This document shows positions 27,670 through 37,050 of a DNA stretch of 47,072 bases, one piece after another (position 1 is the stretch's first letter; each line of letters starts with the position of its first letter). Both the position numbers and the translations under genes were made by a program. A model generated the notes under the pieces. That model made no database searches. It was not told the origin of the DNA and worked only from the letters and a program-made list of their open reading frames with translations. The stretch is from Oscillospiraceae bacterium (lineage in GTDB: Bacteria > Bacillota > Clostridia > Monoglobales > Monoglobaceae). The stretch lies in assembly GCA_015068845.1 (NCBI GenBank), contig SVJR01000009.1, forward strand, positions 1 through 47,072, read 5' to 3'.

Positions 27670-29334
27670 GTGCAAAAAAGTAAAAAAATAAAAATTACGC
27701 CACTCGGAGGACTTCATGAGATCGGAAAAAATATGACAGTCTTCGAGTACGGAAGCGACCTCATCATTCTCGATTGCGGTCTTGCTTTCCCTGACGACGA
27801 TATGCTTGGGGTAGATATGGTTATTCCCGATATAACATATCTGCAGAAGCATAAAAACCGCATTCGCGGTATTGTGCTGACCCACGGTCACGAAGACCAT
27901 ATCGGCGCAATTCCTTATGTTCTTAAGGAATTTAATGTTCCGGTTTTTGGAACAAAACTCACTTTGGGAATTCTGAAAAACAAGCTTACCGAGCATGGTA
28001 TTCTTAATTCCACAAAGCTTAATGTTATTAACCCCGGCGAAACATTTACACTTGGTGACTTTAAGGTTGAATATATCCGTTCAAACCACAGTATTGCCGA
28101 TGCAGTTGCAGTTGCTCTGCATACACCTGCCGGTGTGGTTCTTCACACCGGTGACTTTAAAATCGACCCCACACCAATTGACGGGGAAATGATTGACCTT
28201 GGCAGAATCGGTGAGCTTGGCAAAAAAGGCATTCTCCTTCTTATGTCCGACAGTACCAATGCTGAACGCCGCGGCTATACAATGAGCGAGCGTACAGTTG
28301 GCGCAACATTTGACAGTGTTTTTGAAAACTGCAGCAAGCGTATTTTTGTTGCAACCTTTGCATCCAACATACATAGGGTGCAGCAGATAATCAATGCCGC
28401 TGTCAAATATGGCAGAAAGGTTGCCGTTTCCGGCAGAAGTATGGAAAATGTTCTTTCGGCTGCCATTGAGCTTGGATATATGAAAATTCCCAAAAACACC
28501 CTTATCAGCCTTGACGAAATTGGCAGATACCCCAAAGAAAAGCTGGTTATTGTAACAACCGGAAGCCAAGGCGAGACAATGTCAGCACTTTCACGAATGG
28601 CGTTTTCCGGGCACAAAAAAGTCAATATTGAAGCAGATGACCTTGTTATAATTTCCGCAAGCCCTATCCCCGGCAACGAGAAAGCCATTTCAAATGTAAT
28701 TAATGAGCTTTTAAAGCACGGTGCTGAGGTAATATATGAATCTCTTGCCGATGTTCATGTTTCGGGTCACGCCTGTCAGGAAGAACTTAAAATCATTCTT
28801 GCTCTTGCAAAGCCAAAATATTTTATGCCGGTACACGGTGAATTCAGGCATTTAAGCCGACACAAGGATATTGCTCTGCAAATGGGTATCCCTTCAAAAA
28901 ATATATTTATGATGGAAAACGGTAAAGTTCTTGAAGTTTCTAAGGCCGAAGGTAAAATTACCGGAACTGTTCCGTCCGGCAGAGTTCTGGTTGACGGTCT
29001 TGGGGTCGGTGATGTCGGAAATATCGTTCTTCGCGACAGAAAGCATCTTTCAGAGGATGGTATTATCATCGTAGTTACAACAATCGACCACGAAATGAAG
29101 ACTGTCGTTGCGGGGCCCGATATTATCTCAAGAGGTTTTGTGTATGTGCGCGAGGCCGAGGACCTTATGGAAAGTATGCGAGAAAAAGCTGCCGATGTTT
29201 TGGATGAATGTCTCAGCCACAATACTCTCGACTGGGCAAGTCTTAAATCACATCTTAAAAATGAGCTTGGCGGTTTTATTTTTGCAAAAACAAAGAGAAA
29301 GCCAATGATACTCCCTGTAATTATGAATGTATAA
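27670..29334 (+). CDS. rnj: Ribonuclease J
   Basis: RNase J is a metallo-beta-lactamase/beta-CASP nuclease with 5'-to-3' exo- and endonuclease activity on mRNA and rRNA precursors. The 554-residue protein has the metal motif LTHGHEDHIGAIP (His72, His74, Asp76, His77), the beta-CASP region LLMSDSTNAERRGYTMSERT, VHVSGHACQEE and the MPVHGEFRHL motif, then the C-terminal domain. The start is GTG with CGGAGG seven bases upstream. It is monocistronic, ending at a terminator, and divergent from lon. It could be J1 or J2; many Clostridia have only one, and I cannot distinguish them. Confidence 0.96.
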   Translation: MQKSKKIKITPLGGLHEIGKNMTVFEYGSDLIILDCGLAFPDDDMLGVDMVIPDITYLQKHKNRIRGIVLTHGHEDHIGAIPYVLKEFNVPVFGTKLTLGILKNKLTEHGILNSTKLNVINPGETFTLGDFKVEYIRSNHSIADAVAVALHTPAGVVLHTGDFKIDPTPIDGEMIDLGRIGELGKKGILLLMSDSTNAERRGYTMSERTVGATFDSVFENCSKRIFVATFASNIHRVQQIINAAVKYGRKVAVSGRSMENVLSAAIELGYMKIPKNTLISLDEIGRYPKEKLVIVTTGSQGETMSALSRMAFSGHKKVNIEADDLVIISASPIPGNEKAISNVINELLKHGAEVIYESLADVHVSGHACQEELKIILALAKPKYFMPVHGEFRHLSRHKDIALQMGIPSKNIFMMENGKVLEVSKAEGKITGTVPSGRVLVDGLGVGDVGNIVLRDRKHLSEDGIIIVVTTIDHEMKTVVAGPDIISRGFVYVREAEDLMESMREKAADVLDECLSHNTLDWASLKSHLKNELGGFIFAKTKRKPMILPVIMNV

Positions 29335-29339
29335 AACGC

Positions 29340-29366
29340 AAAAAGGTGGCAAAAGCCACCTTTTTT
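29340..29366. terminator. Bidirectional terminator after RNase J
   Basis: An 11-bp stem (AAAAAGGTGGC) with loop AAAA is followed by a T run on the plus strand and by TTTTT/TTTT runs on the minus strand. It lies between the convergent RNase J and TIR-protein genes. Confidence 0.9.
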
Positions 29367-29403
29367 ATTTTACTGCATTATATTATTTTTTCATTTTGAA
29401 TAA

Positions 29404-32289
29404 TCATATAATTTCAAGTAGTTTTTGCACCTCATCCTTCATCTTTTCTCTGCTTTCAAAAATAGGAACATAAGTGAAAAGATTATATTCTTCAGCGAGT
29501 CGGGCACGTAGAGCATATACTTTTGTCGGCGACTTGTCAAACAATACCCCATTAGTCCAATACTCCCTGAAAATCACCGGGTAGCCGTCATACACATCAA
29601 CAGTTTTACCGCTAGTAATATCAATGAGCATTGTACGACATTTCTGCGCCGTCAAATCCACATATGGCAGGAACAACATATCACCCTTATCATTGAACAT
29701 AGCCAACCGAGCCCCAAAACTACTGCTGCCGATATCAGCTGCGATATAGGTGGTATCAAATTCAAAGCTATACAGTTTTTTTCCGGTATTTATATCAATC
29801 ACTTTAAAGCAATTATCCGTCTCATCTATATAGCACACCTTGTCAAGTGTTTTATCAAAGGTTGGTATTTTGTAGTTTTTAAGGCTTCCCGCCGTATGCA
29901 CAGTCTCAATTTTTCCAACCTGGGTGCAATGAATTTCGTCGCCTTTACTATTATACTTCACGATGCACTTATCGTTATGCAGCACGAATCCATCAGAGCC
30001 GGTTTCAAGCCTGAAGTCTACATCACCTTCTCCGGCCTCAATCAGCTTTGTTTTTCCAGATGCTTCGGCTGCCACTTTGGCAATATATACCGTTTTTCCA
30101 TCAATCTCAATCATATGTGAATCGCTGACCTTAGTCCAGCCTTCGGGCGTGCTATCCTCGATTTCAACCGCAACATAAGCATTATTTGCCAAGCTGAAGT
30201 GCTGCTTTGATGCATAGTCATACACTATATCTTTTTCGTAATCCCAATAGTTACTATATAACTCGAATGGGTCTAATTTTCCCAAAGACGATATCTTAAG
30301 AGTTTTTTTGTCACACTTGTAATGCGTGAAATCGTCAATCGAGTCAGCATGAGGATTATATATGTAAAACAGAAAATAATTCTTCGTCTGTTCCGATAGC
30401 CTTATTTTTAATCCCGTCTCAAAAATCACCTTGTATTCTCTACCATAATTATAAGGCTGTGCAACCACATTACCCTCAGCCACAATACAGTTATTTAGAT
30501 TATCGGCATCACAAATAATATCGGTGCATCGCATATCGCGGATATAGTTTTGCGACCTTGCAGCCACCGTATGACTTTCACCTGACCGCAAAAATACACG
30601 GAATATATCGCCATTATTGTAAAATGCAAAGTTTTCCACAACTTCATCATAAGTGAACCTCTGTTCTTCACCGCTTGACACATCTTTTAAAACAACCATT
30701 TTGTCGCTTATGCTATACAAAATATTTTTACCATCTTCACTTATATCAAATTTATGCGACACGAAACTGTCAGCTACCAAATCATCCGCCGGTACATACG
30801 CAAGGTCGAGCTTGTCCAGCACCTCCCCCGTTTCTACATCAAAGTATATGTAAAACATATTTTCCTTGAATATCTCGCTTTTTTCAATCAGGTCCAAATA
30901 TATTGCCGCCTTGTTGTCGCCGCCAAATTCAAGATTGTAGTCATAGTAGGGGATATCCATAGTGTATAAAATCTTCATCGTTTCCGTACTTACAGCATAA
31001 AGTTTACACTCTTTGGTGAACACAAACAACACTTTTTCGTCATTTGAAAGCTGTAGTTTGGTGCAATTCTTAATTCCGGCTGCCTTAAAATAACCATCTT
31101 CTTCTAAATCAAAAACAATGCCCGTAGATGATTTCACGGATGTATTGCTCTTTACAAACATATCCTTAATGCTGTTATCTTTTATAAGAGCTTTCTTTTC
31201 TGTATCAAAAACATAATTTGAAGAATTTATTAACTCCGAAAAGTAGAATCTCTTCCCATCTTTTTCATAAAAGATGTCTCCTAAGAAAAATGTGTCTTCA
31301 TCAATATATTCTTCATACGCCTTCCCGTTTGAATCATAGTACACAATAATGTTATTGTCCTTTATTTCAAAGACCTTTTTCATATCCTGGACCGTATAAA
31401 CTATACCATCCATAATAATCATACTTTTTTCTTCGTCCACAAATTCGTATTCAACTATATGTTTATGGTCCGGATAGGCAAGTATATTGTTTATCCGAAG
31501 GGTTGCACCCTTCTCAAAATTTAGGTTCTCACGGATTGCCTCGTTTATCTCAAACTTATCAATATGCCAAAAGTCCGCAGACTTTTCCAACTCAAGCAGT
31601 TGCTTCATTCCGTGATACAAGTCTTCGCCGCACAACTCCCGAGCCGCCACAACATCCTTGCTTATGAGTCCGGTCTTAAAAAACCGTACGCCCATTAATG
31701 CCGCAAGCGAAAGAATAACCGCAATGATTGCAAACAAAGCCGTTCTTATGATAATCTGCTTTTTTCGCATCTGCTCGTCGCGTTTTGCTATGGTTTCGTA
31801 GCTAACATTAAGCACTCCCGACACAATTTTCAAAAACATTTGCCGCCACGAGCCCTCATAGCGATATACTGCAAGTTTTGTATCGGCATAATCCTTGAGA
31901 ATACCCGGAAGCATTTCCATTCGCTCAGCTTCAGAAGAATACTTCTCAGCAACAACCGGAACAACATTTTCTATCCCGTAATGCTTTACAAAATACCTGA
32001 CTTCTTCACAAACATATTCTGAATTTGCCGCAGTTTTGGTGCAAATAACAATCAGCTTTTTAGACTCGTCAAGTTTTTCATATATAATATCCGTCAAGTT
32101 CCCGCTCGAAAAAGCAGTCTCGTCCCGGCAAATAGGAAAAAGTCTTTGGTCTCTATCTTCGCTGCCGGTGATTGTGCTTATATTGTAGTTTTCAAGTCTG
32201 CGATGCAGTCTTCTTGCAAAGCTACTATCCTTATGCGAGTAGCTTATAAACGCGTAATATTTACTTTCTAAAGGATTGTTGCCATTCAT
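29404..32289 (-). CDS. TIR-domain membrane protein with long beta-repeat region
   Basis: A 961-residue protein. Residues about 10-150 form a bacterial TIR domain: YYAFISYSHKDSSFARRLHR, the CRDETAFSSGNLTDII loop, KKLIVICTKTAANSEYVCEE (Glu96 aligns with the NADase glutamate of catalytic TIR domains) and VVPVVAEKY. A membrane helix spans about 180-202. The remaining roughly 750 residues are beta-rich with repeats of the type 'EDGKNILYSISDKMVVLKD' and 'TGEVLDKLDL', suggesting one or more WD40-like propellers on the other side of the membrane. The ATG at 32289 has GGAGG ten bases upstream; a TTG two codons earlier is an alternative. It follows the YitT gene by 30 bases. Similar architectures may sense the envelope, but neither NADase activity nor a defence role is shown. 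Confidence 0.82.
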   Translation of the reverse strand: MNGNNPLESKYYAFISYSHKDSSFARRLHRRLENYNISTITGSEDRDQRLFPICRDETAFSSGNLTDIIYEKLDESKKLIVICTKTAANSEYVCEEVRYFVKHYGIENVVPVVAEKYSSEAERMEMLPGILKDYADTKLAVYRYEGSWRQMFLKIVSGVLNVSYETIAKRDEQMRKKQIIIRTALFAIIAVILSLAALMGVRFFKTGLISKDVVAARELCGEDLYHGMKQLLELEKSADFWHIDKFEINEAIRENLNFEKGATLRINNILAYPDHKHIVEYEFVDEEKSMIIMDGIVYTVQDMKKVFEIKDNNIIVYYDSNGKAYEEYIDEDTFFLGDIFYEKDGKRFYFSELINSSNYVFDTEKKALIKDNSIKDMFVKSNTSVKSSTGIVFDLEEDGYFKAAGIKNCTKLQLSNDEKVLFVFTKECKLYAVSTETMKILYTMDIPYYDYNLEFGGDNKAAIYLDLIEKSEIFKENMFYIYFDVETGEVLDKLDLAYVPADDLVADSFVSHKFDISEDGKNILYSISDKMVVLKDVSSGEEQRFTYDEVVENFAFYNNGDIFRVFLRSGESHTVAARSQNYIRDMRCTDIICDADNLNNCIVAEGNVVAQPYNYGREYKVIFETGLKIRLSEQTKNYFLFYIYNPHADSIDDFTHYKCDKKTLKISSLGKLDPFELYSNYWDYEKDIVYDYASKQHFSLANNAYVAVEIEDSTPEGWTKVSDSHMIEIDGKTVYIAKVAAEASGKTKLIEAGEGDVDFRLETGSDGFVLHNDKCIVKYNSKGDEIHCTQVGKIETVHTAGSLKNYKIPTFDKTLDKVCYIDETDNCFKVIDINTGKKLYSFEFDTTYIAADIGSSSFGARLAMFNDKGDMLFLPYVDLTAQKCRTMLIDITSGKTVDVYDGYPVIFREYWTNGVLFDKSPTKVYALRARLAEEYNLFTYVPIFESREKMKDEVQKLLEII

Positions 32290-32319
32290 CAGCAATCAGC
32301 CTCCGTTTTTATCATTTGG

Positions 32320-33198
32320 TCAGCTGTTCATATTCGACTTAAACACATCTGCAACCTCGGTAATGGTAATAAACGCGTGTTCGTCTATCTTGTGAACAAT
32401 TTCCCGCATTTTAGAAATCTGAAATCTATCGACTATAAAATATATAACCGTTTTGTCTTCGTTTGAATATCCGCCCTTTGCGGAAAGCTTGGTTGCTCCG
32501 CATTCAAACTTACTCATAAGCTTTTCACAAACCTCATCAGGCTTTGATGTGATTATCATAGCCGCCTTTGAACGGTCGATACCTTCAACGATAAAGTCTA
32601 TTGTTTTGAGTCCCGCCCCGTATGTTACTATAGAATATAGCGGCAAAATCCAACTGTTTAGTACCATTCCGCATATAACATACAATAGAACATTATATGT
32701 CATAACAAAGGTTCCGACAGTCACACCTATCTTTTTGGCAAATATAACAGCCATAACTTCTATTCCGTCAATCGCACCACCATATCTTATTGTGAGACCG
32801 CTGCCTACACCCGAAATCAGACCACCAAACAATGCACAAAGCAAGAGGTCGGTTCCGGCAAGCGGCGATGCAAACGAAACATCTATCGGCAAAATATCGG
32901 TTATAAGCCACGCACCTATGGAATAAATAATTACCGTGTATACCGAATAAACCGTAAATGTGCGTCCCTGCTTTTTGTAACCGAGAATAAAAAGCGGAAT
33001 ATTCAGCAGTAAAAGAAAAACCGAAAGGGTCATAAATTCCGGGGTTATTTGTGCCAGAAGCATAGATGTCCCCGAAATACCGCTGTCATACAGCTTAACC
33101 GGGGTCAGAAACAAAGTAATTCCAAACGCATTTGTCAGCCCGGCAATTGTGAGAAAGAATATATTCTCCGCCTTAATTTTTCCAAATAGTTTTTCCAT
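32320..33198 (-). CDS. YitT family membrane protein (DUF161/DUF2179)
   Basis: A 292-residue protein with five to six membrane helices in the first 200 residues (FFLTIAGLTNAFGITLFL, LSVFLLLLNIPLFILGY, VYTVIIYSIGAWLIT and others) containing the family's glycine-rich GGLISGVGSGLTIRYGGAID. A C-terminal soluble DUF2179 domain follows (SKAAMIITSKPDEVCEKLMS, ITITEVADVF). Transport activity is suspected for the family but no substrate is established. The GTGATTTA spacing places a GGTGA-type site before the ATG. It is upstream of the TIR gene by 30 bases, so they probably share a transcript. Confidence 0.9.
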   Translation of the reverse strand: MEKLFGKIKAENIFFLTIAGLTNAFGITLFLTPVKLYDSGISGTSMLLAQITPEFMTLSVFLLLLNIPLFILGYKKQGRTFTVYSVYTVIIYSIGAWLITDILPIDVSFASPLAGTDLLLCALFGGLISGVGSGLTIRYGGAIDGIEVMAVIFAKKIGVTVGTFVMTYNVLLYVICGMVLNSWILPLYSIVTYGAGLKTIDFIVEGIDRSKAAMIITSKPDEVCEKLMSKFECGATKLSAKGGYSNEDKTVIYFIVDRFQISKMREIVHKIDEHAFITITEVADVFKSNMNS

Positions 33199-33264
33199 TA
33201 AATCACCCTATATAAGATTTTAACAGCAAATAATTACAGATTATTTTCAGACATTTATTATAAC

Positions 33265-33294
33265 TATATATTAAATCTGTCTTTCTTTATGCAA
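33265..33294 (-). promoter_or_regulatory. Possible promoter of the yitT-TIR pair
   Basis: TTGCAT, an 18-base spacer and TATATA on the minus strand, about 70 bases before the YitT gene. The region is AT-rich, so the match is only suggestive. Confidence 0.4.
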
Positions 33295-33318
33295 TTGAAA
33301 ATTTAAGAAGAATTTAAT

Positions 33319-36063
33319 TTATTCTTCAAGAGATTTTTTCAATTCGTTAATAGACTGTTCGAGAACATTCATTGATTCACCAAAGGCACTCCAGTTATTT
33401 TCTGCGTTTGCTTTCTTTACATTTTCAAACTCTTCGATAACTCTCTGAGCCGCTGTCTCGTAGGATACCTGTTCCTTTTCGGGTTTTTCCTCCATAGCCT
33501 CACCGGTTGGAATATCTACCGGTGCTTTTTCGTTAAACAAGGCATACAGTGCATCCTTCAGGTTGTTTTTCATAACAATTTTCTCGTCGAACGCAACCAC
33601 CACCTGTTTGAGCTCAGGCAAGGTTGTTTTGTTGCTTGAGGTGATATAGATGGGTTCAACATACAGAACCGAATTATCTATCGGGACAACAATCATATTG
33701 CCGCGAATTACCTGAGAGCCGCCCTGACTCCACAAATTGAGTTCCTTCGATATATTCGCATCGGAATTGATACGGTTCTCCACCTGCATTGGACCGTAAA
33801 TATTGATGTCCTTGGGGAACTTATAGACCTGCAGCTTTCCGTAGTTATCCCATTCGTTACGCACGGCAAACCATGCAACCATATTATCCTTATTGGATAA
33901 TGTATAGGGAATTGTAAGCAGAAGTTCAGGCTGCGTCTCGTTTTCAAGACGCATCATATTGTAATACGGAGCAAGCTCCTTTTCCTCGGTTGAGGTTCCG
34001 TAGCGTTCCTTGGCAACCACCCATGTATCGTTTTTGTTATAAAAGGTTGTCGGGTTGGAAATATGGTATTTCCCATATACCTTTGATTGGATATTGAACA
34101 GATATTCCGGGTATTTGATATGCTTTTTGATACCGTCGGGAATTTCTTCGGTTGAAAACAGCTGAGGATAGATTTTGCTGTAATTCATAACCAACGGGTC
34201 ATTTTTATCTGAGATATAAAAGGTTACATCGCCGGTATATGCGTCCACAACCGCCTTTATCGAGTTACGGATATAGTTGTATTCGCCAATACTTTGCGAA
34301 TACGGGTAGTAGCTCGTTGTAGTATACGCATCCACAACCCATTTAAGACTTCCGTCATCGTTAATGACCATATACGGGTCGTTGTCATATTTCAAAAACG
34401 GTGCTACACTTTCAAGACGGCTGAGGATATTACGATTGATAAGAATACGGCTGTTACCTGAAACAAGATCTGAAATAATCAGTCGTACATCTCCATACTT
34501 CAGGGCAAACACCAGTCTGTTAAGGGGTGTAAGCTTGACACCACCGGTACCGTCATACGAAAATTCTATATCCTCCTGGTCCTCGGAATAGTCAAGTTCC
34601 TTATACTTTTCGTTACCTACAACCACATAATCATTTGTAAGCTCACCATAATATATTCTAGGCTGCTTAATCTCCGGAATTCCCTCTGCCGATTTCGGCG
34701 GAATATCTTTAATCAAAATTTCAGGCTGTCCCTGGGCTGTAACCGTATTTATTGTGTTCATTGCAACGCCGAAGCCGTGAGTATATCTCAATGTTCGGTT
34801 AATATATGTGTCGGCGCTGTCGCTTAAATTCTCCTTTGTTATTTCACGCGGGGTTATTGCAACTGCCGTTTTCTTGCCGTTGATTTCGTAGGGGACAATA
34901 TCTGTTTCATTGAATTTATAATAATTGCGGATACCTTGTATTTGGTTCAGAACTGTCAAGTTTGCGGACAGGTCAATAACTCTGATATTGTCTGTAATCT
35001 CGCTGTTTTGATTGAGTTCCTGAACGCTAAGGTCGTTTTTTACATCAAAAACCACCTCGGAAATATTATCTATTCCGTATGCAGACTGAGTGTATGCAAT
35101 ATTATCCGCAATATTTTCACTTTCCTTGATTACCTCGTTGGGGGATACAAATACACTTTGAACAATAAATGAAATAATTGCTGTAGCTATGATAATTGCA
35201 GGATATGCAACCGCTGTACGGAGCGCTGCTTTTTTACGGTTTTTTGCCAAAAAGACCAACAATAAAACTACCAATACAATAAGGACAATCGGGATTATCC
35301 GGTAAAAGTTCAACCAGATTACCTTGTCTGTAAAGCCCGCACCCTGAAGGTCATCGCCAAAAGTTCCGTAAAGAATATTCTCCGCCTTGAAGCCATACAG
35401 GACGCAATTTAAACTCAAAAGAACTGCAATGTTTACAATATTATGTGCTGCTACTCTTTTTATACTGAAAAATTCTCTGCCGGAATAGCCGCCATAGGCT
35501 GTACCCAAAAACCAGTACATAACAAATACAAACACGCAGACAAAGCACCAAACGCCAAATACTGATTCAAAAACAGTCATCAGAAACGGACGTTGGAATA
35601 CGAAGTAGCCAATATCTTTACCGAAAACCGGGTCGGTTTTACCAAACAACTGAGGCTGAGTGAATATCAGAAGCTTTTCGGCAAGTGAACCACTCAGCAC
35701 ACCGCTTAAAATAAACGCAATAACGATACTTACAACCAAAGAAATCCGCTTCGTTTCAAACAGGGACCGTTGCACATTAAGGACTCTCAGGTTCCGTCTT
35801 AAAAACAAGATACTGAGTAAAACGGCAAAAACAATACTCAAAAAGCTCACACTCTGGACAACCAGGCGCGTTATGAGATTTTTAACAAAAACTGAAGTGT
35901 ATTGCTCACCTATCTCTCTTATTTCAATATAATCAAAAAAAACTCTGCCCACAGCCCACAAAACTAAAACAAGCAATGCCGCTGCCGCAATAAGCACGAT
36001 TTTTTTTGATAGCTTTTTCGGTTGATTGTTATCACTTTTTCTGAAACTTTTTACATCAATCAT
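33319..36063 (-). CDS. UPF0182 family large membrane protein
   Basis: A 914-residue protein. The first 310 residues contain about seven hydrophobic helices (IVLIAAAALLVLVLWAVG, FLSIVFAVLLSILFLRRNL and others). The rest is a large, probably extracellular region that includes characteristic UPF0182 blocks such as TRTLRYTHGFGVA-like INRTLRYTHGFGVAMNTINT, IPPKSAEGIPEIKQPRIYYG and VRNEWDNYGKLQVYKFPKD. An acidic, coiled C-terminus follows. UPF0182 proteins have no established function. The ATG has AAAGGAG at normal spacing. It follows ftsY with a weak hairpin in between, so it may be partly co-transcribed with smc-ftsY. Confidence 0.92.
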   Translation of the reverse strand: MIDVKSFRKSDNNQPKKLSKKIVLIAAAALLVLVLWAVGRVFFDYIEIREIGEQYTSVFVKNLITRLVVQSVSFLSIVFAVLLSILFLRRNLRVLNVQRSLFETKRISLVVSIVIAFILSGVLSGSLAEKLLIFTQPQLFGKTDPVFGKDIGYFVFQRPFLMTVFESVFGVWCFVCVFVFVMYWFLGTAYGGYSGREFFSIKRVAAHNIVNIAVLLSLNCVLYGFKAENILYGTFGDDLQGAGFTDKVIWLNFYRIIPIVLIVLVVLLLVFLAKNRKKAALRTAVAYPAIIIATAIISFIVQSVFVSPNEVIKESENIADNIAYTQSAYGIDNISEVVFDVKNDLSVQELNQNSEITDNIRVIDLSANLTVLNQIQGIRNYYKFNETDIVPYEINGKKTAVAITPREITKENLSDSADTYINRTLRYTHGFGVAMNTINTVTAQGQPEILIKDIPPKSAEGIPEIKQPRIYYGELTNDYVVVGNEKYKELDYSEDQEDIEFSYDGTGGVKLTPLNRLVFALKYGDVRLIISDLVSGNSRILINRNILSRLESVAPFLKYDNDPYMVINDDGSLKWVVDAYTTTSYYPYSQSIGEYNYIRNSIKAVVDAYTGDVTFYISDKNDPLVMNYSKIYPQLFSTEEIPDGIKKHIKYPEYLFNIQSKVYGKYHISNPTTFYNKNDTWVVAKERYGTSTEEKELAPYYNMMRLENETQPELLLTIPYTLSNKDNMVAWFAVRNEWDNYGKLQVYKFPKDINIYGPMQVENRINSDANISKELNLWSQGGSQVIRGNMIVVPIDNSVLYVEPIYITSSNKTTLPELKQVVVAFDEKIVMKNNLKDALYALFNEKAPVDIPTGEAMEEKPEKEQVSYETAAQRVIEEFENVKKANAENNWSAFGESMNVLEQSINELKKSLEE

Positions 36064-36097
36064 AGTGAAGTCTCCTTTATTTCTAAATAAACAACGA

Positions 36098-36117
36098 GGG
36101 GCGAACTTTTCCGCCCC
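36098..36117 (-). terminator. Weak terminator or attenuator after ftsY
   Basis: GGGGCG pairs with CGCCCC around an 8-base loop, followed on the minus strand by TCGTTGTTTATTT rather than a solid T run. Read-through into the UPF0182 gene is likely. Confidence 0.5.
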
Positions 36118-36129
36118 AGATATTTTATG

Positions 36130-37050
36130 TTATTCGTTTTCAGGTTCAATTATGGCATTGACAAATTCAACCGCATTGAATTCATCAATATCCTCTGGCT
36201 TTTCGCCAAGTCCGATAAGTTTTACTGGAATATCATACTCATTCTTTACCGCAAAAACAATGCCACCTTTGGCTGTTCCGTCGAGCTTGGTGAGGATTAT
36301 CCCCGTAATATCCGCAGTCTCCTTGAACTGCTGTGCTTGATATACCGCATTCTGACCGGTGGTTGCATCAAGAACAAGCAGCACTTCTTTGGAAGAATCG
36401 GGAAGCTCTTTATCAATTATACGGTAAATCTTTTTAAGCTCTTCCATAAGATTCTTTTTGTTATGGAGTCTGCCCGCTGTGTCGCAGAGAAGAATATCAG
36501 CTCCACGCTTTTTTGCGGCGCTGATTGCATCAAAGATAACTGCCGCCGGGTCGGAGCCCTCCATCTGACGGATAATTTCAGCATCTGCACGCTGTGCCCA
36601 GACTTCAAGCTGTTCAATAGCCGCCGCACGGAAGGTATCTGCCGCCGCAATCACAACCTTTTTGCCCATCTGACGGTATCTGTATGCCAGTTTACCAATC
36701 GAAGTGGTTTTACCCACGCCGTTAACGCCTATTACCATTATAACAGCCGGCTGACCTGAAAGCTTAAGATTGTTGTCGCCTTCGGACAGAATTTCAACAA
36801 GAATCTGTCTGAGTTCTTCTTTCACCTCGGCTGAATCTGAAATTCGTTTTTCCTTGACTCTTGTCCTGAGTCTTTCAATAATCTCGGTTGAAGTGTTAAC
36901 CCCCAGGTCGGACATTATAAGAACCTCTTCGAGTTCCTCAAACAAATCCTCATCGACTGTTTTGAATGCCTTTATAACATCTTCGATTTTGGAATTAACG
37001 GATTCCTTTGTCTTGCTCAGTGTTTCCTTCAGTTTATCAAATAATCCCAT
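36130..37050 (-). CDS. ftsY: Signal recognition particle receptor FtsY
   Basis: FtsY is the GTPase receptor that brings signal recognition particles with ribosomes to the membrane. The 306-residue protein consists of N and G domains only; the long acidic A domain of E. coli is absent, as is usual in Firmicutes. GTPase motifs are GVNGVGKTTSIGKLA (from residue 108), AADTFRAAAIEQLEVWAQRA, LLCDTAGRLHNKKNLMEELK, and LTKLDGTAKGG (G4), with IPVKLIGLGEKPEDI near the end. Its ATG shares one base with the smc stop. The smc-ftsY order is conserved in Firmicutes. Confidence 0.98.
   Translation of the reverse strand: MGLFDKLKETLSKTKESVNSKIEDVIKAFKTVDEDLFEELEEVLIMSDLGVNTSTEIIERLRTRVKEKRISDSAEVKEELRQILVEILSEGDNNLKLSGQPAVIMVIGVNGVGKTTSIGKLAYRYRQMGKKVVIAAADTFRAAAIEQLEVWAQRADAEIIRQMEGSDPAAVIFDAISAAKKRGADILLCDTAGRLHNKKNLMEELKKIYRIIDKELPDSSKEVLLVLDATTGQNAVYQAQQFKETADITGIILTKLDGTAKGGIVFAVKNEYDIPVKLIGLGEKPEDIDEFNAVEFVNAIIEPENE

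Noticed and set aside
36127-36759. 210-codon open frame on the plus strand
   Set aside because: Antisense to the conserved GTPase domain of ftsY and without a ribosome binding site.
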